Origin: Rhodovibrio sodomensis
Lineage (GTDB): Bacteria; Pseudomonadota; Alphaproteobacteria; Kiloniellales; Rhodovibrionaceae
Assembly: GCF_016583645.1 (NCBI RefSeq)
Contig: NZ_NRRL01000042.1
Location: 1-37,552, forward strand
Direction of reading: 5' to 3'
Length of the DNA stretch: 37,552 nucleotides
The notes under the pieces were generated by a model. That model saw only the letters and a program-made list of their open reading frames with translations, made no database searches and had not been told where the DNA came from. Shown one piece after another: positions 29,899 through 37,552 of the stretch. Both the position numbers and the translations under genes were made by a program. The stretch's first letter is position 1; each line of letters opens with the position of its first letter.

Positions 29899-29987
29899 CA
29901 CCGCACGGCCGGACGCCGACACGGCGTGAACCCCGCGTGCGCGTGGCGACCCGGGCCCTGCCCGGCCGGCCCGGCGCCACCGCCCGG

Positions 29988-30344
29988 TTACGCCAGCACG
30001 TTCTCGCTCGACGGGTCGTCGATGCTCTCGTCGATGGTCGGACCGCCCCACATCTTTTCCAGATTGTAGAACGCGCGGACCTCGGGCCGGAACAGGTGGA
30101 CGATCACGTCGCCGGCGTCGACCAGGACCCAGTCGCCGCGGGTCATGCCCTCGACCGGCACTTCGCCGCGGCCGGTCTGCTTGATCTTTTCCCGCAGCTT
30201 GTCCGCCATCGAGGCGACCTGGCGGCTGGAGCGGCCGCTGGCGACCACCATGTAGTCCGCCATGGTGCTTTTACTGGCGAGCTCGATGACGACGACGTTA
30301 TCCGCCTGATCGTCGTCCAGCGACGTCTTGACCAGCTCGAGCAT
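29988..30344 (-). CDS. rsfS: Ribosomal silencing factor RsfS
   Basis: This 118-residue protein binds uL14 of the large ribosomal subunit and blocks subunit joining when nutrients are short. The whole domain is visible: LELVKTSLDDDQADNVVVIEL, ADYMVVASGRSSRQV, DWVLVDAGDVIVHLF and RAFYNLEKMW. The start is set at the ATG at 30344, which has GAGGAGGT 11 bases upstream. The frame is open well upstream, but only GTA, ATA and other non-start codons fall in the nearest 20 codons, so a longer form is not supported. It lies after nadD and before rlmH, the common order. Confidence 0.92.
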   Translation of the reverse strand: MLELVKTSLDDDQADNVVVIELASKSTMADYMVVASGRSSRQVASMADKLREKIKQTGRGEVPVEGMTRGDWVLVDAGDVIVHLFRPEVRAFYNLEKMWGGPTIDESIDDPSSENVLA

Positions 30345-30699
30345 GTCCCGGCTGACCTCCTCGAGATTGGGCGCGTGCGTCGGGGCGCCCGCTGTGCGCG
30401 CGGTTGGTATGGTTACCTCTCCACCAAACGGGATTGCGGGACCGGACGCGCGGACCGACCGGTCCGCCCGCCGTACGCCGAACTCGGCCCGGCAGCCGAC
30501 AACGACGCAACCGCCCGAGCCTTGGCCCGATCCGCCCCCAGCCGCGACATCCCTGGTTTCAGGGGGCGGCGGGCGGGACCGGTGCGGCGGCGCGCGGCGG
30601 TCGGCAAGGGTACGGTCGTGTCCTTCAGGTTCGCCTGCAGGTCTGCCTGCGTCTCGGCGGTCGCTGCCAAATGCCGGCCGGTCTGTCTGAGCCGGCAGT
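30345..30699. other. Gap between nadD and rsfS, no gene supported
   Basis: This 355-base stretch is unusually long for a pair that is often nearly contiguous. It is open in the rsfS frame, but the encoded Arg/Pro/Gly-rich sequence resembles no protein. I see no terminator, tRNA or repeat in it. Confidence 0.5.
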
Positions 30700-31428
30700 T
30701 CAGCGGCGTTGCGCCCGGATTTCCGTCGCCGACCGCGGGTCCCTGGTCGCGTGCAGGAAAACCCAGGCCGGCGGCTCCTGGTCCGCCAACTGGCCCGAGT
30801 TGCATTCCCGCACCCGGGCCCGGCGGAACCGCTGTGCCGCTTTCGCGGCACTCGCCCGTAAAGAATAATTGGGCCGGTCGAAAACGGCAACGGGCACGCT
30901 GTGAAATATTTGCGGCCAGCCGGCCCAGCGGTCGATCTGCACCAGGTTGTCCGCGCCCATCAGCCAGACGAAGCGCACGCCCGGGAACCGCCGGGTGAGG
31001 GCGCGCAAGGTGTCCAGCGTGTACAGGGTGCCGAGGTCCGCCTCGATCGCCGTGGCGCGCACGCGTGGCCGGCCCTGGATCACCGCCCGCGCCCCGGCCA
31101 GCCGGTCGGCGAGCGGCGCCATCCCGGTTTTCGGCTTGAGCGGGTTCTGCGGCGTGACCAGCCACCAGACCGCGTCCAGCCGCAGGCGCTTGAGCGCCGC
31201 CTCGGAGATCGTCAGGTGACCGCCGTGGGCCGGGTTGAACGACCCGCCGAGCAAACCGATCCGCTGTCCGCGCGCCGGCAACTGACCGCCCAGCGCGCGC
31301 GCCAGCCGCCGTGGCGTGGCCGGCCGGCTGGTCAGCGCGGACCGGCCGGCCGCCGCCCAGGCGCCGTAAATGACACCAGAACTTCGGGGACGCCACGACG
31401 CACACTCGCTCTCGGAACCGGAAATCAC
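30700..31428 (-). CDS. nadD: Nicotinate-nucleotide adenylyltransferase
   Basis: This enzyme adenylates nicotinate mononucleotide in NAD synthesis. The nucleotidyltransferase signature GLLGGSFNPAHGGH is followed by ALKRLRLDAVWWLVTPQNPLKP, VWLMGADNLVQIDRWAGWPQ and the C-terminal SATEIRAQRR, which is typical. The catalytic domain begins only at about 31269, so a start is hard to fix: the GTG at 31428 gives 242 residues, while the GTG at 31545 or a TTG nearer the domain are possible. The N-terminal extension is Arg/Ala/Ser-rich. It is the first gene of the minus-strand run down to rppH, and is separated from proA by the lipoprotein and cyclase genes. Confidence 0.9.
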   Translation of the reverse strand: MISGSESECASWRPRSSGVIYGAWAAAGRSALTSRPATPRRLARALGGQLPARGQRIGLLGGSFNPAHGGHLTISEAALKRLRLDAVWWLVTPQNPLKPKTGMAPLADRLAGARAVIQGRPRVRATAIEADLGTLYTLDTLRALTRRFPGVRFVWLMGADNLVQIDRWAGWPQIFHSVPVAVFDRPNYSLRASAAKAAQRFRRARVRECNSGQLADQEPPAWVFLHATRDPRSATEIRAQRR

Positions 31429-31616
31429 GTCGCGTGACGCCTCGAAAAGGAAGTCGTTGGCAGGGCGGTAGGGTGAACGCCCGCGACTGTCGGCCGGCGA
31501 CGCCGTGACTGTCAAACATCCAGGCCAGAGTTGAGTCCGGTGCACGCCAAACGATAGCGCAAAGCTCTCGCAGGGCCCTTGGCGTGCAGATTCTGCTGGT
31601 CTAATCGCGTCGGTTA

Positions 31617-31622
31617 GATAAT
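31617..31622 (+). promoter_or_regulatory. Possible -10 element of the lipoprotein gene
   Basis: GATAAT matches the -10 consensus at five of six positions, in an AT-rich island (TTAGATAATAATCG). No convincing -35 is present. The leader would be about 45 bases. Confidence 0.3.
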
Positions 31623-31674
31623 AATCGTGTTACAGAGCATCTTGTGTTGTTTTCCAATCGGGGAGGGTCGTGCC

Positions 31675-32337
31675 GTGCATACCACCAAGGCAGTCCTATT
31701 AGCATCTCTCGGACTTACGCTGGCCGCATGCCAGACAACTTCCGATTCCACCGAAACGAGTATGTCCGCCGAACAGCCGGTTCAAAGCGAACTTGCGCCG
31801 ATGCCGGACCCAGGAGCGCCGCAAGTTGGAGATACCGTCTATGGCAAGCAAGATGGTGAGGACCGATGGAGCCGTATCGTGTCCATCGACGGCTCGATTG
31901 TCACGCGCGAGGCCAATACCGGGTGCACCTGGGCGCGGGATCTCAGCTATGGCCGGTTCTTCTCGCCGACGAAATCCTGGGAGGGCTGTGGCGGCAGTAC
32001 CGGGTATCGGGAATTCAGCGGTATGTCGGGCGACGACATCTGGCCTCTGGAAGTCGGAAAAGCCTGGTCCTACGCAGCGACCGGCTTCTCGAACGGGAAC
32101 GGCTGGGACTCCGGCACCGGATGTGAGGTCACTGGAACCGCACGCGTGACCGTCCCGGCCGGCAGTTACGACACCTACCGAGTGCTTTGTAACAGCAAGT
32201 GGACAAAGCAAACCTTCTACGTGTCCCCAGAGGAGGGGCATCCGGTCAAGTTCTCGCAAGAGCGTAACGACCGGCGATCCAGTGCCGCCGAATACACATG
32301 GGAGTATGTACGTTCGGAGGTGGCGCCAACAAGCTAG
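31675..32337 (+). CDS. Putative lipoprotein of unknown function
   Basis: From the GTG at 31675 (GGGAGGG seven bases upstream) this is a 220-residue protein with a lipoprotein signal peptide and lipobox LAAC, making Cys19 the lipidated residue. A Ser/Thr/Glu/Pro-rich linker follows, then a beta-rich domain with WPLEVGKAWSY, VTVPAGSYDTYRVLC and FYVSPEEGHPVKFSQE. That PLxVGKxW / VPAGxxxTYRV pattern resembles DUF3108/TapB-like periplasmic beta proteins, which is a weak match from memory. Four further cysteines (84, 105, 150, 172) could form two disulfides. Upstream DNA is AT-richer than its neighbours. The ORF can be extended to 31627, but that would place a second hydrophobic stretch before the signal. 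It lies on the opposite strand between nadD and the cyclase gene. Confidence 0.8.
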   Translation: MHTTKAVLLASLGLTLAACQTTSDSTETSMSAEQPVQSELAPMPDPGAPQVGDTVYGKQDGEDRWSRIVSIDGSIVTREANTGCTWARDLSYGRFFSPTKSWEGCGGSTGYREFSGMSGDDIWPLEVGKAWSYAATGFSNGNGWDSGTGCEVTGTARVTVPAGSYDTYRVLCNSKWTKQTFYVSPEEGHPVKFSQERNDRRSSAAEYTWEYVRSEVAPTS

Positions 32338-32360
32338 CCCGGTTAGCCGCCTCAAATCCG

Positions 32361-32400
32361 CAGCCGCCGCAGCTGATACGGTGCGGCGGCTGTTTTGTTC
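32361..32400 (+). terminator. Rho-independent terminator of the lipoprotein gene
   Basis: CAGCCGCCGCA (32361-32371) pairs perfectly with TGCGGCGGCTG (32382-32392) across a 10-base loop, followed by TTTTGTTC. A clear terminator 23 bases after the stop codon, which also supports the gene call. Confidence 0.9.
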
Positions 32401-32500
32401 GTAGCAGGCGGGAGCCACCATGGCGCCCCACCTTTGTCCACGCGCTCACCTCCGGCACCGGTGGGCCGGCTGAAAACCGGCCGTAACCGACAGAGCTGTG

Positions 32501-33592
32501 CTACGCCCCCAGCCGGCCCAGGTTGGCGGTGGTGAAGGCGGGTACCTCGCCGGGGGCGTCGGCGGGCAGTTGGGCCTCCGTGCAGACGCGGTTGCGGCCG
32601 TCCTGCTTGGCGAGGTAGAGCGCGCGGTCGGCGCGCTGCAGCAGGTCGTCCAGCCGCTCGCCCAGCTGGTAGACCGCGATGCCGAGCGACAGCGTCACCT
32701 TGCCGTAGCGCAGGTCGGTCTGGCGGCTGGTCAGGCTGTGCTGCGCCAGGCTGCGGCGGATCTGGTCGGCGACCACGGCGGCGCCTTCGAGCGTGGTCGC
32801 CGGCAGGATCAGGGCGAACTCCTCGCCGCCGTAGCGCGCCGGGGTGTCGCGGCCCTTGAGGTGGTTGCGCAGGTGCCGGGCGACCAGCTTCAGCACCTCG
32901 TCGCCCACCCGGTGGCCGAAGCGGTCGTTGAACGCCTTGAAGTGGTCGATGTCGGCCATCACCAGCGCGAGCGCGCCGCCGTCCTCCAGCGCCGCGGCGC
33001 AGGCCTCGCGCAGCCGCTGGTCGAACTGCTTGCGGTTGGCGATTCCGGTCAGCGGGTCGGTCAGGGCGTCGCGCCGGACGGTCTCCAGGTCTTTGCGCAG
33101 CTGCTCGATCTCGCGCTTGGAGCGGCTCAGGCGGTGCTCCAGCTCCTGGTTCTTGATCAGGATCGCGCGGGTCTCCTGGCGCAGCTGGCGCAGCACCGTC
33201 TGCACCGTCTCCGCGGTCGGGCCGCCGTCGAGCGTGCCCGAGATCTGGGCCAGCTTGCGGCCGTACGCGCTCTGGTCGGCGCCGTAGTCGCTGAGCAGGC
33301 GCAGGACCCGCTCCATCGCGGTTTCCAGCCCTTCGCCGGCCGCCTGGACGGTGTGGTCCAGGCGCGAGCGGGAGACGAAGCGCTCGTAGATCTCGGCGTT
33401 GCGCTCGGCGGTGAAACTGCGGTGGTTGGAAATCACGACGTCGAGCGCCTTGACCAGCTCGGGGTCGGAGCCGGCGGCGTAGGCGTACCAGATGGTATAG
33501 TTTTCGGGTGTCGCCGGCACGTCGTGGCGCGCCATCGCGTCCATCGCCCGCTCGGCGATCGCGCGCGCGCCGTCCGTCTGTCCTGGCTGCAT
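32501..33592 (-). CDS. Diguanylate cyclase (GGDEF domain)
   Basis: This 363-residue cytoplasmic protein should make cyclic di-GMP from two GTP. The N-terminal half (1-165) is helical, starting ARAIAERAMDAMARHDVPATPENYTIWYAYAAG, a pattern seen in a group of soluble cyclases, and ends in a coiled segment (KNQELEHRLSRSKREIEQLRKDLE) that joins the GGDEF domain. The cyclase domain has DPLTGIANR, DIDHFKAFND, the active loop Gly255-Gly-Glu-Glu-Phe259, and DRALYLAKQDGRN. The inhibitory I-site normally reads RxxD; here it reads KGRD (246-249), so product inhibition may be weak. No membrane segment. The ATG has GGAGA six bases upstream. It lies on the minus strand downstream of proA with 124 bases between. 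Confidence 0.93.
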   Translation of the reverse strand: MQPGQTDGARAIAERAMDAMARHDVPATPENYTIWYAYAAGSDPELVKALDVVISNHRSFTAERNAEIYERFVSRSRLDHTVQAAGEGLETAMERVLRLLSDYGADQSAYGRKLAQISGTLDGGPTAETVQTVLRQLRQETRAILIKNQELEHRLSRSKREIEQLRKDLETVRRDALTDPLTGIANRKQFDQRLREACAAALEDGGALALVMADIDHFKAFNDRFGHRVGDEVLKLVARHLRNHLKGRDTPARYGGEEFALILPATTLEGAAVVADQIRRSLAQHSLTSRQTDLRYGKVTLSLGIAVYQLGERLDDLLQRADRALYLAKQDGRNRVCTEAQLPADAPGEVPAFTTANLGRLGA

Positions 33593-33716
33593 CGCCGTCT
33601 CCGAGCTTTCGGCCTGCCCGACTCCCGGGTTTACCTAGCCCGGAATGGGTTAGCAAAAGGTTGAGGCCGGGCGCGCCGGGCTCGGAGACTCCGCGCGCGT
33701 TGCGGAACCGACCGGC

Positions 33717-34994
33717 TTACGGCCGGGTCTGGCCGGTGCCGCGGACGACGTACTTGTAGCTGGTCAGCTGCTGGGCGCCGACCGGCCCGCGGGCGTGCAG
33801 GCGGCCGGTCGAGATGCCGATCTCGGCCCCCATGCCGAACTCGCCGCCGTCGGCGAACTGGGTCGAGGCGTTGACCATGCAGATCGCGGCGTCGACCTCG
33901 CGCCCGAACCGCTCGGCCGCGCCCGCGTCCGCGGTCAGGATCGCCTCGGTATGGCCGCTGCCGTGGCGGTTGATATGGGCGATCGCGCCGTCCAGGCCGT
34001 CGACCGCGCCGATCGTCAGGATCGGCGCCAGGTACTCGGTGTCCCAGTCCGCCGCCGCGGCCGGCTGGATCCGGCTGTCCGCGGCGCACACCGTGTCGTC
34101 GCCGCGCAGCTCGCAGCCGGCCGCGCTCAGGTCGTCGACGATCGGCCCCAGGTGCGTTGCCAGCGCGTCACGGTCGAGCAGCAGCTTCTCGGTCGCCCCG
34201 CAGATGCCCGGGCGGCGCAGCTTGGCGTTGTGCACGATCGAGACGGCTTGGGCGACCGCGGCGCTGGCCTGGACGTAGGTGTGGTTGATGCCCTCCAGGT
34301 GCGCCAGCACGGGCACGCGCGAAGTCTCCATCACCCGCTGGATCAGGCCCTTGCCGCCGCGCGGGACGATCAGGTCGATCTGTTCGGCCATCGAAAGCAT
34401 GTGGCCGACGTTTTCCCGGTCCGCCGAGGGCGGGCGCTGTACCGCGTCCGCCGGCAGGCCGGCGCTCTCCAGGCCCTGGCGCAGGCAGTCCAGGATCACC
34501 CCGGCGGACTGCCAGCTCTCCGACCCGCCGCGCAGGATCGCGGCGTTCCCGGCCATCAGGCACAGCCCGCCCGCGTCCGCGGTCACGTTGGGCCGGCTTT
34601 CGTAGATGATGCCGATCACCCCGATCGGGACCGAGACGCGCGCGATGTTCAGGCCGTTCGGCCGCTCCCACTGCGCCAGCGTGGCGTTCACCGGGTCGGG
34701 CAGCCGGGCGATCGTCTCCAACCCGGCGGCCATGCCCTCGATCCGGTCCTGGCTCAGCTTCAGCCGGTCGAGCAGCGCGTCCGACAGCCCGTCGGCGGCG
34801 TCGACGTCGGCCTGGTTGGCCTGCTGCAGTTCGTCCGCGCGCCGGCGCAGCGCGGCGGCCGCGGCGTTCAGCGCCGCCGCCTTGGCCGCGCCGTCGGCCC
34901 GCGCCATCGCCAGCGCCGCCGTGCGGGCGCGCGTGCCGACGTCGTGCATCCGGATCTTCAGGTCGGTCGTCTCGTGCAGCGCCTGAACGGTCAT
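33717..34994 (-). CDS. proA: Gamma-glutamyl phosphate reductase
   Basis: This 425-residue enzyme makes glutamate-5-semialdehyde in proline synthesis. The dehydrogenase fold is clear: PIGVIGIIYESRPNVTADA (NADP domain), LMAGNAAILRGGSES, LIVPRGGKGLIQRV, the active-site region RRPGICGATEKLLLD with the catalytic cysteine, and the C-terminal STQFADGGEFGMGAEIGIST. The ATG at 34994 is the family start; the frame is open to 35072, inside the repeat-bearing gap. proB lies upstream on the same strand, separated by 261 bases with a dispersed repeat. Confidence 0.96.
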   Translation of the reverse strand: MTVQALHETTDLKIRMHDVGTRARTAALAMARADGAAKAAALNAAAAALRRRADELQQANQADVDAADGLSDALLDRLKLSQDRIEGMAAGLETIARLPDPVNATLAQWERPNGLNIARVSVPIGVIGIIYESRPNVTADAGGLCLMAGNAAILRGGSESWQSAGVILDCLRQGLESAGLPADAVQRPPSADRENVGHMLSMAEQIDLIVPRGGKGLIQRVMETSRVPVLAHLEGINHTYVQASAAVAQAVSIVHNAKLRRPGICGATEKLLLDRDALATHLGPIVDDLSAAGCELRGDDTVCAADSRIQPAAAADWDTEYLAPILTIGAVDGLDGAIAHINRHGSGHTEAILTADAGAAERFGREVDAAICMVNASTQFADGGEFGMGAEIGISTGRLHARGPVGAQQLTSYKYVVRGTGQTRP

Positions 34995-35059
34995 GGTTGG
35001 GGTCTCGTCGGTGGTTTCTTCGTTTGCAGTTGTTGGGGAGTCGCGGCGGCTTTGCCGAT

Positions 35060-35167
35060 CCCCCTCCCCCACTGCGAGGCGGGGCTAGGGGAGGAGGGGC
35101 CACGGGCATCGATGCCGCGGGCAACCTCCTCTCCCTGGCCCTCTCCTCCCAGGGGAGGAGAGGGGAC
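35060..35167. repeat. Dispersed purine/pyrimidine-rich repeat, copy 2
   Basis: This lies in the proB-proA gap. A C-rich arm pairs with the following G-rich run (35060-35100), a central part GGGCATCGATGCC follows, then CCCTCTCCTCCC and GGGAGGAGAGGG form a perfect 12-bp hairpin with a 2-base loop at about 35140-35165. The part from 35085 matches copy 1 (3-86) at most positions. The hairpin would lie in the proBA mRNA and could affect how much proA is made. Confidence 0.85.
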
Positions 35168-35255
35168 CCGCGGCGGGCGTCCGTCGGATCCGTGCCGTCG
35201 ACCGTGCTTGCGCGTCTTACCATCTAACCGGCGCGCGGGGACAGGCCCCGTTCCC

Positions 35256-36421
35256 CTACGACAGCACCAGGTCGTCGCGGTGGATCAGTTCTTCGCGGCC
35301 GCGGTAGCCGAGGATCCGTTCGATGTCCTTGGACTTGTGGCCGATGATCCGCCGGGCGGCGTCGTCGGAGTAGGCGGTCAGGCCGCGGGCGACCTCGCGC
35401 CCCTCGGCGTCGCGCACGATCACCGCGTCGCCGCGTTCGAACCGGCCGTCGACCTGGGTGACGCCGGCGGGCAGCAGCGACTTGCCCGCCTTGAGCGCGT
35501 TCAGCGCGCCCGCGTCCAGGATCAGCGATCCCGCCGGCTTGAGCGTGCCGGCGATCCAGCGCTTGCGCGCCTGACGCGGCTCGACCTGGCTCTCGAACCA
35601 GGTGCAGCGCCCGCCCTCGGCGACCGACCTGAGGGCGTGTTCGGGCCGGCCCTGCGCGATTGCCATGTGGCAACCGGCGGCGACCGCGATCCGGGCGGCG
35701 GCCAGCTTGGTGACCATCCCGCCGGAGGAGTAGCCGGGCAGGGCGGCGCCCGCCATCGCCTCGATCTCCGGGGTAATCTCGTCGACCCGCTCGATGAACC
35801 GGGCGTCGGGATCGCGCTTGGGATCGCCGGAGTACAGGCCGTCGATGTCGGACAGCAGCACCAGGCCTTCGGCGTCGATCATCGCGGCGACGCGCGCGGC
35901 CAGACGGTCGTTGTCGCCGAACCGGATCTCGCTGGTGGCCACCGTGTCGTTTTCGTTGATCACCGGCACCGCGCCCAGGCGGAGCAGCGTGGCGATCGTC
36001 GAGCGCGCGTTCAGGTGGCGCCGGCGTTCCTCCGTGTCGGCGAGCGTGACCAGCACCTGCGACACGGTGAGCCGGTGCCGGGCGAGCGCCTCCTGGTAGG
36101 CGTGGGCAAGCTGAATCTGACCGGTCGCGGCGGCGGCCTGCTTTTCCTCCAGCCGGATCGCCTTGCGGGTCAGGCCCAGCTGGTGCCGGCCGACCGCGAT
36201 CGCGCCGGAGGAAACCAGCACCACCTCGGTCCCGTTCGCGGCGAGCGCGGCCACGTCGTCGGCGAGCGCATTCAGCCAGTCGCGCTTGACCCGGCCGGCC
36301 GTGTCCTCGACCAGCAGGGCGGAGCCGATCTTGACCACCACCCGCTTCATCTGCGCCAGCGCGGGCAGGGCGCCGCGGGTCGCGGACGGCGCGGCCGTCC
36401 CGGCGTGCGCGTCGCCGGCCA

Positions 36422-36422
<1 letters not shown>
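35256..36422 (-). CDS. proB: Glutamate 5-kinase
   Basis: This 388-residue enzyme phosphorylates glutamate at the first step of proline synthesis and is normally inhibited by proline. The kinase domain starts at [14 protein letters not shown] and contains [51 protein letters not shown] and [19 protein letters not shown] domain occupies the last 90 or so residues ([45 protein letters not shown]). The ATG at 36422 shares its A with the obgE stop (TGATG), which implies coupling; an ATG 24 codons later (MKRVVVKIG) is the alternative start. Confidence 0.96.
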
Positions 36423-37474
<1,052 letters not shown>

Positions 37475-37489
37475 CTAACGACACCCGTC

Positions 37490-37552
37490 GGCTCGAAATC
37501 CCCTCTCCCTCGAGGGGAGAGGGAGGGGCCCGCGGACCGAAGGTCCGTGGGC
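37490..37552. repeat. Dispersed purine/pyrimidine-rich repeat, copy 3 (cut by window end)
   Basis: CCCTCTCCC and GGGGAGAGGG form a hairpin with a short loop, followed by GGGGCCCGCGGAC-CGAAG-GTCCGTGGGC, a second near-perfect stem-loop. The layout matches copies 1 and 2, though the central stem differs in sequence. It continues beyond the window. Confidence 0.65.

Noticed and set aside
30413..31519. Alternative 368-residue frame opposite in phase to nadD
   Set aside because: It overlaps nadD in another frame and is Arg/Gly/Pro-rich; nadD has a clear family signature.

Overview
This window reads as a chromosomal stretch of a high-GC (about 70% by eye) alphaproteobacterium, most likely Rhodospirillales-like. 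The grounds are the gene neighbourhoods (rne/amiC/mrcA; xerC/DUF484/fsa/priA/atpHAGDC; obgE/proB/proA/nadD/rsfS/rlmH/gpmI/envC/ctpA/rppH), an RNase E with a large acidic insertion in its S1 domain, and palindromic AGAGCA-type intergenic repeats. No rRNA, tRNA, CRISPR array, transposase or prophage was found.

Layout. 0.1-8.6 kb: mrcA (PBP1A) and an AMIN-type amidase on the minus strand, divergent from rne on the plus strand. 8.8-13.7 kb: xerC, a DUF484 gene and a transaldolase-like aldolase gene on the minus strand, divergent from priA. 13.8-15.2 kb: a three-gene accessory module (unknown protein, XRE regulator, two-helix membrane protein). 15.5-20.6 kb: the F1 ATP synthase operon atpHAGDC with a clear terminator. 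20.9-22.8 kb: a ferritin-like di-iron protein gene and an MntA/HepT-type toxin-antitoxin pair. 22.8-31.4 kb: a minus-strand housekeeping run read from nadD through rsfS, rlmH, gpmI, envC, ctpA and a divergent polysaccharide deacetylase gene to rppH. 31.6-33.6 kb: a lipoprotein gene and a diguanylate cyclase gene lying between nadD and proA. 33.7-37.5 kb: proA, proB and obgE on the minus strand.

How the genes fit together. Envelope growth and division is a recurring theme: a bifunctional peptidoglycan synthase, a periplasmic amidase and an EnvC-like factor whose LytM domain looks catalytically dead, so it probably activates an amidase. They are joined by a C-terminal processing protease and a deacetylase-fold protein. 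RNA turnover appears as RNase E and RppH, ribosome maturation as ObgE, RsfS and RlmH, energy as F1, glycolysis as GpmI, and proline and NAD synthesis as ProBA and NadD.

The most unusual items are: a 50-bp perfect palindrome inside the envC coding sequence; the unknown three-gene module between priA and atpH; an MntA-type antitoxin with an added N-terminal segment that looks like a DNA-binding domain, with a palindrome over its predicted promoter; palindromic repeats, one of which supplies the stop codon of rne; a family of purine/pyrimidine-rich dispersed repeats at three gene borders; and a perfect 27-bp tandem duplication upstream of rlmH. I did not find a system that I can confidently call new; the 13.8-15.2 kb module is the best candidate.
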